DNA of 64,000 nucleotides from Alisma plantago-aquatica (GCA_963693085.1 OY856411.1:68251001-68315000); one strand, 5' to 3'. Counted from the stretch's first letter, positions 13,500 to 25,500 are shown. The notes: generated from the letters alone by a model not told the origin. A program made the numbers and translations.

Positions 13500-14590
13500 C
13501 AAAGTTGAGTATACATAGTGGTGTCACAAGCCAGTTGCTGGAGCCAGCTGCGTGGCCCTTTTTTGGCCATGGATCTCTGATCATGTGGTCGCAGGTGATC
13601 TTGAGCTTGAGCCACAGATAGACTCAAGCGAAGGGTGGAATCAGGCTGTTGGATTAGAAATCAAGGGTCCTTGAGTTGTCCCCTACCTTGCAGTTAGAGC
13701 AAGGTAGTGGGGCAGAAGACCCCACGATCATCTCGGCCACCACTCACCCAGGTCGTGGGATGAGGGAAGCTGGCCTTCGAACAGTTGTCCTTCCCACATC
13801 ATGAACTATACTATGAGCCGCTACTCACATCGTGGTGGTGTAGAACGAGCCAGAACCAACTCTCTGACACTTTCCCCTCTCCATGACCGTTTGAAGATGG
13901 TGGCTGGAGATGGAACTCGGAGGTAAGAAAGGTAATAGAAAATTTTTGAGGAGCTGGAAAGCAGTCCCGGAGTCGATAGGATCCAACACAGGTTCTTACG
14001 TGCCGTCCTGTGGTGAGAACACCGGTCGTCAGACCTGAGTTAGCCGGAGATGGAGACTGAGCTTGGAGGCAGGTGAAGGGAGTTGTTCGCCTCAAGTGAA
14101 GGAGGTAGTCGAGTTCATGAAGGCCTTTCGAAGCTTTCCCAAGCTTCATACCAGCACGAGTGTGGGCAAAGACGTTTGCCCCCTTCTGCTCCACTGCAGC
14201 TGCTGCCCACGGCGGCGAGCTCCCGGGGCGCTAGGGTTGGAGCCGCAGACGAGAAGCCACGAAGCCGTGGAGGTCGTGGAGGGGACCTTGAAGCAGTGGG
14301 TGCTGTGGGGAGCTCACAAAGACGACCAGGAGTTGGAAGATCGCTCGCCGGAGAGGAGTATCGCGGCTGCGCTCTGAGAAAACAGAGTCCCGATCGGGAC
14401 TTAGACGTGAGAGAAAGAAGAAGGGAGCTGAACCGGCCCAATCCAGGAGTCAGACCGGACCGGCCCAACCTGAGCCAGCCTTGAACCGGGTCCAAGTGCT
14501 CCTGAACTGGCTGGATCTACCCGCAAGCAGAAGCAAGGAGCCGCAATCCTAGAGGACACGTGGCGTCCTGTGATTGGCCGGATTAGGTAA
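13500..14590 (+). other. GC-rich block of D's 5' LTR
   Basis: A sharp rise in GC within an otherwise AT-rich LTR, repeated at about 18993-20083. Open frames of 100-150 codons appear here on both strands and several phases at once, as GC-rich DNA produces by chance; none matches a family I know. The block ends with CACGTGGCGTCC...GATTGGCCGG (14558-14582), which resembles CATGTGGCACC...GATTGGTCGG on the minus strand of C's 5' LTR (23977-24002). Confidence 0.6.
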
Positions 14591-15562
14591 ATAATCAAAA
14601 AATGCTCAGTTTTTCAATAAATCGTAGAAAATAGCCCGATGCTTAGAAAAATACATATAATATACCAAAATGCTCAGAAAAATGAGTAGAATAACATGGA
14701 ACCATCTTTTTAGTCGGTTGATGCTCTAATAGTAGAGTTATAATGTAAGATGTAATATGCTCTTTTGATGTATAATAAATAATAAATGAAGACCTAAAAT
14801 TAGGGAAAAATTTCAGTAACTCCATAATAATGTTTATAATGCACCTGATGTCAAGTATGATCATGTTGATGTACGAAATCATGTAATTTGCTTAATATGG
14901 CTAATTAGGGCTGATAACCCTAATTAATATGTAAATAATGCATACATGGTCAATAAATGATGAAATTTACAGAACAATCTTATATTAGTAACTGGAAGCT
15001 AATATGGAACTGTGATGTCTGTTAGATGCATAAAATTCATGTTAGATGAAGATGACCTATAATACATGTGATGAAACCCTATTTTGAAGTAATACATGTA
15101 ACTTAGGGTTAATATGCATCAATAATGATATTGAACCTAATGTTCAGATAATGAGCTTTGATAATGAGATGCAATCTGGAAAATGACATTAGTGAGATAA
15201 TCGTAAGATAAGAATGCAAGTAATCATGAGAATATCCCAATGAACTAAGTGAAACCCTAATATGAGCACGATTAGGGTTAAGATGAGATATAATAAGATG
15301 AGAACCTGATGATAGTGTATGGTCTTGTCTTGATCAGGTTTGACCAAGCTTGTAGTTGACATCAGGAATATGTGTTTAGTATGATCTGTCTCTTTGGAAG
15401 GTACGCCATTACCTCTTACTTGGCTTATTATACAATATGCTTGTGTTATATGAGTAGTAAAATACTTGGCATATGGTATTGATTGAAATGATTGTTCTTG
15501 TAAGATACGTTGCATGATTTTCCATGATTACTTCTATGAACACATGAAACATAATATATATG

Positions 15563-15752
15563 TTCCATTATATGAAAGCACTAACTCTTTGGTAGTGTGC
15601 TTGGAAGTGACCTAACTCTTTGGTAGTGGTCACATTGTACATATGACCTAACTCTTTGGTAGTGGTCTGACCTAACTCTTTGGTAGTGGTCACCTTGTAC
15701 AAATGATCTAACTCTTTGGTAGTGATCATAAAGGCCTTGATATATAATGGAA
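15563..15752 (+). promoter_or_regulatory. Five-hairpin array closed by an 11-bp outer stem, 5' LTR of D
   Basis: Five hairpins at 15576-15602, 15607-15633, 15645-15667, 15668-15692 and 15703-15729. Each has a variable stem, then TA, the constant loop ACTCTTTGG, TA, an unpaired GT and the complementary arm. Stems are AAGCAC/GTGCTT, GTGACC/GGTCAC, GACC/GGTC, TGACC/GGTCA and ATGATC/GATCAT. TTCCATTATAT (15563-15573) pairs with ATATAATGGAA (15742-15752) to enclose all five. Function unknown; position suggests a promoter-proximal DNA or leader RNA element. Confidence 0.85.
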
Positions 15753-16332
15753 AATGAACTTAAAATATGTGTTCTCTTTTGTTAATGAACATCTTCGTGC
15801 AAGTATATGCTTTTCTTATATTCTTCTGTTACTGCCAAGTATATTAGTTTTATCTTATTGCCAAGATATGATGAGAGGTAAATAAAAGACATGTAGGCGT
15901 ACTCAGTACAATATTCATGAAATATTGTGCTGACGTCTACCGCATGTAATCTTTTGTTTAGGTTGTGGTTATGCTCTTGAAGATCCAGAATAGTTGAGAG
16001 TTGTGTGGCGAGCTGATGTACAGGTGGACCTGTTGTCTTAAGATCCTATTGTTTAGATGTAGTACATGTATATGTAAGTTTACCTTTCAATGTGTAATAT
16101 CAAATGTTGTAACAATTCATGTTGTAATTATATGTTGAATGGTGAACATGTGTCTATGGTTTTATTATTGTTCATGTACATGTGCTACTGATTGTTTCCT
16201 TCTGACTTCCTCTGAAGATCTTATTCTTAGCCTTATGTGGGATGTTTAAATTGGGATTCTCACTGAGGTGAGGGTTTCAATTTGGACATCACACATCAGA
16301 TTAAGTTTTAGAAAATCCGGGGACGTCACAGG

Positions 16333-16344
16333 TGGTATCAGAGC
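16333..16344 (+). promoter_or_regulatory. Primer-binding site of D
   Basis: TGGTATCAGAGC two bases after the LTR end, complementary to the 3' end of initiator-Met tRNA. Confidence 0.95.
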
Positions 16345-18571
16345 ATGAACAATAGCAAAGCCAGACATTTGCTCACTATGCAACTGAAAACTGAAGAACC
16401 TTGAACTTAATAATCTTTTAGGGTTAGATTTGTTGTCTTTAGAGACTAGATCTGACCTAGCCTCTAGGTTAGCACCTAGATGTCCGAGAACTAGGTCTAG
16501 ACTGGTGCTTGTTGAATAGCAAGTCCTTAGATGTCATTCTTTCCTTGTAGTGCAGCGGTATGGGACGTTGCACTATTTGGAAATGATGTGCATCAAGGGA
16601 AGAGAAACCCTAGACATATTGCGCACGTTGTCTAGAGTAGCTACACTATTCTACACCATGTTCTCACCCTTTTCACTAGTTTTCATGACACTGGACTCTC
16701 TACTATGTGTGGGACACTCATTTTCAGGATTTGGTTTTGGATTCCAACCGGATCGATCTGTGATAGTTTTCTCTGACGCTTGTTTTATCGGAGAAAAACT
16801 ATATAATATTTTATTATATATATGTATTACAAAAATGTGTCCCCACACATGTACGAGTAGGAGGTGGTCATGTAACCTAAGTGAAAGTGAATGACATCAG
16901 TCTAGAAGAGAGAGTAGTTCTAGAATAGATGTCTAGAGCCTTGTTTGGTATATGTGATAGATGGAGTAGATAGAATAAGTTTGATGATACGATCTAAGTA
17001 TTATATAGATGATATAAATCTTGATGATATGATGATCTAAGTCTTATATAGATGATATAAGATAATATATGATGATCTATGTTTGTCTTTGAGGATGTAA
17101 GTGCAGTTTTGAGGATTTGAGATAAGTTTTGATGATGCATGTAAATATGCTTTTATGAGATAAGATATGTTAAGTTAAGACAGGTTGTGAGTCAGCATGA
17201 GCCTTAATCTCTTTTACGAGGGAGGACCTCTAGTGTTAGGACCAGTTTTGGGGTTAACTCCAGTGAGAGTGAGACCCATTGGGAGAAGGTTAGAGAACCT
17301 TAACTCCAAGATATGAGATGATGAGAAATATGTGATATGATATGTCCTAAACTAGACTACTCCTGAGTGATTGAGTTGAGTTGCTTAATGCATGATTCCT
17401 ATAGTCTTGTTGAACCCTAGATGTCCTTGGGAGGACCAAATCCTAGAGCCAGAGAGAGGTTGATTACATATGCACATATGAACATGAATATTAGTACCTA
17501 CCATCTGGGTGAGGGAGAGAGCCCAAGACCCTGGAGGAGGTAGCTATGTTAGTTTCTGTGAAGCCTCATGCTCAGGTTGGTGGTTTCCCACATAGGAATC
17601 TAGTGGTGTACATAAGAGAGTTTTTGGTAAGCATGTTTCATGGTTAGAGATCTATGAAGAGTATGCCATATCGTGTTTTGGTTTGTGCTTACGTGGCTGA
17701 AGCTAATGAAGTTATCACTAGTGCCAATAAGGTAATCCGAGAACCCTAGACCGAGAGGAAAGATACAATATATGCATGTGAGATACTCATTGAGTTGAGT
17801 TAGCTCAGAGAGACTGGGCAAGACGTTATCCTCATGATATGGGTTAGGAGAACCTCAATTGGACTAGATAAAGTTTTGATACATGTTTCATGAGTCACTC
17901 ATATTAGTTGTTTAGCAAAACCATGATATAATACATGTAAGGATGCAATCTAATCTCAAGATGTGATATGTAGATATGATAAATATGGTTAACCTTGTGA
18001 TGCAATCATTAATAAATGTTGCAGTTTAATATGAACAATGAAATAAGATCAAAAGAATGAAACATGTTACATGAGATGTTAATCTGAGTGCTTAATAAAG
18101 ATGAAAAGTATAGTTTGACAATTAGCACGACAAAATGTTTATAACACCTTGAAGTGAACTGGATGGATAAGGTGGGTTAACTTTAGTTAACTCCCTCCTA
18201 AAAGGCATAGGTTAATGTTGAACATGTTCTAATAATTAGCTCAATAAAATGATGATGACACCTTGATGTATGGGTTAACTTGGGTTAACTCTTTGGGAAT
18301 ATGGTAATATGATGATGAATAATAATGCATGAGTTAAGATAAGGATGTAACCCTAACATATGAGATATATAATGACATAAACTAAGTTTCTAAACCTTGA
18401 GGGTAACCTTGAATGGAGTGTTTGTGCACCCAAGATGGTTGTAAACCCCCCTGATAGTGCTTTGGATACATGGTTCTAGGTAACCGTTGTGGATATGTTA
18501 CACATAGAATAGTTCCTACATGTGGATGAAGACATGGTAGTTTTTCTTGGAGTACGAGTATGGTTTACTTT
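16345..18571 (+). other. Non-coding interior of D
   Basis: About 2.2 kb, AT-rich, with repeated TGATGATATG/GATCTAAG strings near 16975-17110. The longest plus-strand frame (16550-16894, 114 codons) has no recognisable domain. No zinc knuckle, protease DSG, RT YVDD/FMDD or integrase motif is present. Confidence 0.8.
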
Positions 18572-18610
18572 CGAGGACGAATGTTCTTTTTTAGATGTAT
18601 ATGATGTGAC
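18572..18610 (+). promoter_or_regulatory. Upstream decoy polypurine-tract module of D
   Basis: CGAGGACGAATGTTC followed by ...GATGTGAC repeats the layout of the real PPT-LTR junction 62 bases downstream (CGAGGACGAA at 18634), including a TGTGAC resembling an LTR start. Confidence 0.5.
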
Positions 18611-18633
18611 AAACTAGATTTCTGGCTTAATTT

Positions 18634-18665
18634 CGAGGACGAAATATCTTTTAAGGTGTGTAGGA
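18634..18665 (+). promoter_or_regulatory. Polypurine tract region of D
   Basis: CGAGGACGAAATATC, then AAGGTGTGTAGGA, directly before the 3' LTR start TGTGATGG at 18666. The GAGGACGAA block is typical upstream of many plant Ty3/gypsy 3' LTRs. Confidence 0.75.
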
Positions 18666-21600
18666 TGTGATGGAGTGGACTTTTAGAATCCTAAATGTCC
18701 AATGACATAAGTGAATTTATGCATGTTGAGTTATCTTGAGAGTTACAAGTGCTTTGGTAAGTTTTGGATGGTGATTGATGTTTATATCATGACTAAGATC
18801 CTTAACTCTATACCTTTTTGATGAATTTAATTGAGTGGTCCAACAGATGAGTTTTGTCACCAAATTTGAATAGAAGGTAGCTCGAGAGGTATGGGATCTA
18901 TGGTTAAAATTTGGTGGCATTTGGAGGTTCCTAGAGGAAGTTATTTAAGGTTTGATTTTGGGAAATAATGTGCTTTATCATTGGTTGATAGACCAAAGTT
19001 GAGTATACATAGTGGTGTCACAAGCCAGTTGCTGGAGCCAGCTGCGTGGCCCTTTTCTGGCCATGGATCTCTGATCATGTGGTCGCAGGTGATCTTGAGC
19101 TTGAGCCACGGATAGACTCAAGCGAAGGGTGGAATCAGGCTGTTGGATTAGAAATCAAGGGTCCTTGAGTTGTCCCCTACCTTGCGGTTAGAGCAAGGTA
19201 GTGGGGCAGAAGACCCCACGATCATCTCGGCCACCACTCACCCAGGTCGTGGGATGAGGGAAGCTGGCCTTCGAACAGTTGTCCTTCCCACATCATGAAC
19301 TATACTATGAGCCGCTACTCACATCGTGGTGGTGTAGAACGAGCCAGAACCAACTCTCTGACACTTTCCCCTCTCCATGACCGTTTGAAGATGGTGGCTG
19401 GAGATGGAACTCGGAGGTAAGAAAGGTAATAGACAATTTTTGAGGAGCTGGAAAGCAGTCCCGGAGTCGATAGGATCCAATACAGGTTCTTACATGCCGT
19501 CCTGTGGTGAGAACACCGGTCGTCAGACCTGAGTTAGCCGGAGATGGATACTGAGCTTGGAGGCAGGTGAAGGGAGTTGTTCGCCTCGAGTGAAGGAGGT
19601 AGTCGAGTTCGTGAAGGCCTTTCGAAGCTTTCCCAAGCTTCATACCAGCACGAGTGTGGGCAAAGGCGTTTGCCCCCTTCTGCTCCGCCGCAGCTGCTGC
19701 CCACGGCGGCGAGCTCCCGGGGCGCTAGGGTTGGAGCCGCAGACGAGAAGCCACGAAGCTGTGGAGGTCGTGGAGGGGACCTTGAAGCAGTGGGTGCTGT
19801 GGGGAGCTCACAAAGACGACCAGGAGTTGGAAGATCGCTCGCCGGAGAGGAGTATCGCGGCTGCGCTCTGAGAAAATAGAGTCCCGATCGGGACTTAGAC
19901 GTGAGAGAAAGAAGAAGGGAGCTGAACCGGCCCAATCCAGGAGTCAGACCGGACCGGCCCAGCCTGAGCCAGCCTTGAACCGGGTCCAAGTGCTCCTGAA
20001 CCGGCCGGATCTACCCACAAGCAGAAGTAAGGAGCCGCAATCCTAGAGGAAACGTGGCGTCCTGTGATTGGCCGGATGAGGTAAATAATCAGAAAATGCT
20101 CAATTTTTCAATAAATCGTAGAAAATAGCCCGATGCTCAGAAAAATACATATAATATACCAAAATGCTCAGAAAAATGAGTAGAATAACATGGAACCATC
20201 TTTTCAGTCGGTTGATGCTCTAATAGTAGAGTTATCATGTAAGATGTAATATGCTCTTTTGATGTATAATAAATAATAAACGAAGACCTAAAATTATGGA
20301 AAAATGTCAGTAACTCCATAATAATGTTTATAATGCACCTGATGTCAAGTATGATCATGTTGATGTACGAAATCATGTAATTTGCTTAATATGGCTAATT
20401 AGGGCTGATAACCCTAATTAATATGTAAATAATGCATACATGGTCAATAAATGATGAAATTTACAGAACAATCTTATATTAGTAACTGGAAGCTAATATG
20501 GAACTGTGATGTCTGTTAGATGCATAAAATTCATGTTAGATGAAGATGACCTATAATACATGTGATGAAACCCTATTTTGAAGTAATACATGTAACTTAG
20601 GGTTAATATGCATCAATAATGATATTGAACCTAATGTTCAGATAATGAGCTTTGATAATGAGATGCAATCTGGAAAATGACATTAGTGAGATAATCGTAA
20701 GATAAGAATGCAAGTAATCATGAGAATATCCCAATGAACTAAGTGAAACCCTAATATGAGCACGATTAGGGTTAAGATGAGATATAATAAGATGAGAACC
20801 TGATGATAGTGTATGGTCTTGTCTTGATCAGGTTTGACCAAGCTTATAGTTGACATCAGGAATATGTGTTTAGTATGATCTGTCTCTTTGGAAGGTACGC
20901 CATTACCTCTTACTTGGCTTATTATACAATATGCTTGTGTTATATGAGTAGTAAAATACTTGGCATATGGTATTGATTGAAATGATTGTTCTTGTAAGAT
21001 ACGTTGCATGATTTTCCATGATTACTTCTATGAACACATGAAACATAATATATCTGTTCCATTATATGAAAGCACTAACTCTTTGGTAGTGTGCTTGGAA
21101 GTGACCTAACTCTTTGGTAGTGGTCACATTGTACATATGACCTAACTCTTTGGTAGTGGTCTGACCTAACTCTTTGGTAGTGGTCACCTTGTACAAATGA
21201 TCTAACTCTTTGGTAGTGATCATAAAGGCCTTGATATATAATGGAAAATGAACTTAAAATATGTGTTCTCTTTTGTTAATGAACATCTTCGTGCCAGTAT
21301 ATGCTTTTCTTATATTCTTCTGTTACTGCCAAGTATATTAGTTTTATCTTATTGCCAAGATATGATGAGAGGTAAATAAAAGACACGTAGGCGTACTCAG
21401 TACAATATTCATGAAATATTGTGCTGACGTGTACCGCATGTAATCTTTTGTTTAGGTTGTGGTTATGCTCTTGAAGATCCAGAATAGTTGAGAGTTGTGT
21501 GGCGAGCTGATGTACAGGTGGACCTGTTGTCTTAAGATCCTATTGTTTAGATGTAGTACATGTATATGTAAGTTTACCTTTCAATGTGTAATATCAAATG

Positions 21601-21824
21601 TTGTAACAATTCATGTTGTAATTATATGTTGAATGGTGAACATGTGTCTATGGTTTTATTATTGTTCATGTACATGTGCTACTGATTGTTTCCTTCTGAC
21701 TTCCTCTGAAGATCTTATTCTTAGCCTTATGTGGGATGTTTAAATTGGGATTCTCGCTGAGGTGAGGGTTTCAATTTGGACGTCACACATCAGATAAAGT
21801 TTTAGAAAATCCGGGGACGTCACA
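18666..21824 (+). repeat. 3' LTR of element D
   Basis: 3159 bp, near-identical to 13173-16330. The GC-rich block and the hairpin array are conserved, including all five stems and the outer closing stem. Confidence 0.95.
21057..21246 (+). promoter_or_regulatory. Five-hairpin array, 3' LTR of D
   Basis: Same array as 15563-15752, shifted by 5494 bases. All loops, stems and the TTCCATTATAT/ATATAATGGAA closing pair are present. Confidence 0.85.
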
Positions 21825-21829
21825 CATCC
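21825..21829. repeat. Target-site duplication of D, right
   Basis: CATCC immediately after ...GACGTCACA, matching 13168-13172. Confidence 0.9.
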
Positions 21830-21850
21830 CCTAAAGAGGATTTTGTCCTC
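21825..21850 (-). promoter_or_regulatory. Second polypurine-tract-like module in C, at the D insertion site
   Basis: The minus strand reads GAGGACAAAATCC, then TCTTTAGGGGATG. With D removed this continues as TGTAACTCTG, which looks like an LTR start. D is thus inserted in a PPT/LTR-start-like junction of C. Confidence 0.5.
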
Positions 21851-22562
21851 AAAATCTAACCACCCAACATCATCAAACTAACTATACTCCACCCCTTAAA
21901 GGGTTCAACCTATCAAGCCAAACTACACTAGGGTTAAAGAATGAGTCTACTACACCATCTACAAGATCCATCACACTTCCACTGTGCAATCTGATTGCTC
22001 ACTTAACCACAAACTTCAAAGTCTAGGTTCTAGTGATAAACTATCCAAGCATGTAGTCCTAAGGGACATCAGGAAACTTTCTTGGTATTCATCCTCAAAC
22101 AAGTCATCATACACCTGGAACTTAAGGTTCCCAAACATATAAAACATAGAAGTCTAAGGTTCCTAAAAGAAAACTATTTTGGACAATCCATATCAGCTCA
22201 GGACAGGTCGGTATCATATGGATATGCGAGTCCTCGTAAACCAAGCTAGTGGCGCGGAGGAAAATATTACCAGCCCCTAGAACATGATCCTTTCTAGACA
22301 TCTTTGCTTCAACTTCATGCCCTAATAGTTGCCTAAAGGCAAACCTAAATAACATTAAGTTATTATGATTACTTAAGCATCTTTCAATTGTAAATATGTT
22401 AGGTTTTTTTTTACTCAACATGATTCTAATGTGTAACTATAAGATCCTAATTCAACCATATATCAAATATAGGGTAAGCATGTAACTTAAAGGGAAACTA
22501 TGTAAGGCAAGGATCCCAACTAGGGAGATAAAACTGAAATAGTCAGATTCTGACAACCAAGG
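21851..22562 (-). other. Interior of element C, right part
   Basis: About 0.7 kb between the PPT-like module and the PBS. No recognisable coding sequence; a 99-codon minus-strand frame at 22122-22421 matches nothing I know. Confidence 0.4.
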
Positions 22563-22574
22563 GCTCTGATACCA
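22563..22574 (-). promoter_or_regulatory. Primer-binding site of C
   Basis: GCTCTGATACCA on the plus strand is the reverse complement of TGGTATCAGAGC. It lies three bases inside the LTR end at 22578, fixing the minus orientation of C. Confidence 0.9.
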
Positions 22575-22577
22575 TGT

Positions 22578-25500
22578 TGTAAAAGGTCAAATCACCCCTT
22601 TACCAAAAAAATTTGAAACATCAAACCCCCATTCCCAACATACTTAAAAGGTATGTTGAAAAGGATGTAAAATTTTCAAGTCTTTATTTATATGGTAAAC
22701 AAAAGACCATTGGAAAGCAGTGGAATAAAAATTACTAACTATATTCAATTTCATAAATGATTATATAAGAATACATCATTCTCCCTATAGGGTTTACAAC
22801 AAGATACAACAATTAGGATCTAGATAGAGGGAAGTCTAACTACTACAATCTTATCTCCAAAGAAACATCTCCATCATACAAGTTCAAGCCAAAAGCTAAG
22901 ATCTTCTTGTCTTATTTAACACCTTGCTCAACACCTAGGTTGTTGGGAAGGCACCCAGCAAAAGGGAAAGGAAAGTATATTATGTTTCACAAAACTAGTC
23001 TAGGATAATAAGAAAAGTAAAGCATGTAAACGAAGGCTAGTGATCATCATATGATGAAGATAACAAGAGTATGAGGCTACTTTCAACAGATGCTTTCCAT
23101 AAACAAAGTATAATAAAAGAATTGCATGCATGATTAATATTGGCTACCTTAACTAAGTAGGGTTGAGGCACCTACCAAACTTTCAACCAAAAGGTGAGGG
23201 GAGAATAAGACATTCCCAGCCACCTACACACATTTTGTGAGTGGGGGAGAATAAGACATTCCCCAGGGTGAATAAACACATGCCCTACTTGGGTGGTTGT
23301 ACATAAGTACCACTACTATAGCTAGTTAGTCTAATCAAATCAGCATGCTAGAATCAAAGGCAAGTAATATCATCATTTAAATAAAACATGGAAGTGAGTA
23401 CCAAGACCCAAGAATAATATTCCAAAACTGATTTATGAGGGAAGTATAGCAAAAGATTCAAGAGTATAGGAAATAAGGTTTAATAATTCCTCAATAAAGA
23501 AAAAGTAGGATCAGACACAAATATTCCCAACTTAAGGTGTAAATGCACATACCTCTTCCTTAGATCCCCAGAAACCACTTTTCAAAACCTTTAAATGAGA
23601 TCAGGGTCCACTTGTCTCGATATCATAACCATGTTCATGTATTAGAACTATGTACATTCATTAAAGACTTAAAACCCCAAAGTTACCAACTTTTTACACA
23701 AACCATCGGTTTAGACCTAGAAATTAGCAGCACTGTCTTAGTTAGGGTTTTCTGATCAAGATTATATATAATATTATGTATTTTAAAGATATGGACTTTT
23801 AGATGCATTTTTAGTTATTTTTAACTATTTAATTCATTTCTAGAAAACACCTTCCGATAAAAATAAAATCCAAAGAATAAAATTATTTTTATTGGAAAGA
23901 TCATCTTTGTTTGAGTCTAGAACATATTTTATTTTTATTTTGGGATGCACACTTTAAAAGATATGACTTATTGAAATCCGACCAATCAGAAGGTGCCACA
24001 TGGAAATCGGTTCAAAATAGAGAGAAAGTGAAAGAGAGAGAGGAGGTGGGCCTATGCAACATGGACCAATGGCAAGTCATTGTGTCAACGGTCAGCGCCC
24101 ACGCAACCTCAAGTCAAAGCAATCGAAAACAATCCCAATAGACCAATATGTCCCCGATCAAAAAGCAAGGAGAAGGAATGTGAGAGGGACAAAACAGTCA
24201 AACGATGGGGGTTATCTTCCTCCCGCCCACACATGCCATGGACACAAGGCCCGCAAGTAGTAGCTTGCAAAGATTTAGGCAAAATCTCGTTTCAATGCCA
24301 AACTCAAAATTGAAAGAAAGGAAGGCAATAAGGGGAAGAACCAGACCTACCGAAGCCAAGAATTGCACCAGAGATGCATCATGGAGGGAAGAGAAGGTGT
24401 CACAATGCAGGGAGGGAGAGAAGCTCAGTAGAGGACCAAAATGTGATAAAAGGGGAAATTGAAAAGGGAAAAAGTAGAGTGGGAGTAGCCGAATCTTTGG
24501 AGGTGATTACATATATATAAGGTCATGTATAGGTCCAAAGAAGGGAAGGGGGTCCGAAGATAAAGGCGACCCAATTAGGTGTTTCCATAAATCTTAAACA
24601 TAGGTCTCGAGTAGGGGCTCGGTAGATATGGAGGCAAAGAAATCATGTGAAATGATCAAACAATGAGACAAAAAAGCATATTGGAAACTTTCCCAAAACC
24701 AACGGCACTATAGCCAGCATGGATTGTGAGGAAGACGACCAGTGGTCATCCAATCGGTGGACGTGGATCCACAAAGCGACCACAGTTGTCTAATTGTGCA
24801 AAGTCCAAAATCGATTATAAATCCAATTCAATTATAAAATGATACATATTATTAAATGAGTTTATCTTTCTTATTTTGAGGGATCAAACAATTTCCAAAT
24901 AAAGTCAAAATTTTGCACCTAGCCTATTTTGATATGAGGAATCTGAATATGCAATTAGATTTGCCTTTTCAGAACTTTTAGTGTGTTAAATAAATCGAAT
25001 CCTCTTTTCTCTTTCCTCATGCATTAATGACATTAAGATTCTCCAAATTCTATGAAACTTCACCCATAAGTTATATTTAATGTGTTGGATATGAATTTTC
25101 CATCAATTTTGTTTGTTCGAGTTGTTTGTATATTTATTTAATATTTTGAAGGTTCTACCCACTTTCTCTCTCGATTTCGCATGTATATTAAATATTTATC
25201 CAAATTACATCAAAATTCACCCAAAGGCTATTTTTAATGTGTACATCATGAATCTAAGGTTAGTTACCACTTTTGGAGTCATTTAGTATTTTATTTAATA
25301 TTTTTAAGGAAACTCATCTTTCTTTTCAAAATAAAAGGGATATAATTATGAGCATTCCAAAATTATGAAACTTGGCCTCCAAGAAAAACCAAACCCAAGG
25401 AAAATGAATCTCAACTTATCCTTAACCAATTAGTCTTCTTTTATGAGTTTTATCCCATTATTCAATATTACTAATATTTCCTATATTAATTAATCCAATA

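Larger units (their letters stand above)
13173..16330 (+). repeat. 5' LTR of element D
   Basis: A 3158-bp LTR in four parts: AT-rich start, GC-rich block at about 13500-14590, AT-rich stretch, hairpin array at 15563-15752, and a final segment of about 580 bases ending GACGTCACA. TATATAAT at 15741-15748, right after the hairpins, is a possible TATA box; if used, U3 is about 2.6 kb and R plus U5 about 0.55 kb. Confidence 0.95.
13173..21824 (+). mobile_element. Element D: complete young non-autonomous LTR retrotransposon (LARD type)
   Basis: LTRs 13173-16330 (3158 bp) and 18666-21824 (3159 bp) both begin TGTGATGGAG and end GACGTCACA, with TGTGA/TCACA terminal inverted repeats. CATCC flanks both sides, a PBS is at 16333 and a polypurine tract precedes 18666. 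The 2335-bp interior has no gag or pol, so proteins must be supplied in trans. LTR copies differ only by scattered single bases (for example near 13561, 13619, 13691), so insertion is recent. It lies inside element C in the opposite orientation. Confidence 0.95.

Noticed and set aside
16333..16344. tRNA gene fragment
   Set aside because: Only the complement of the tRNA 3' end is present, in PBS position; no cloverleaf.
19534..19989. A 151-codon minus-strand frame, with overlapping frames on both strands (and 14063-14495)
   Set aside because: Lies wholly within the GC-rich block of a D LTR, is mirrored in the other LTR and overlaps equally long frames in other phases; no recognisable domain.
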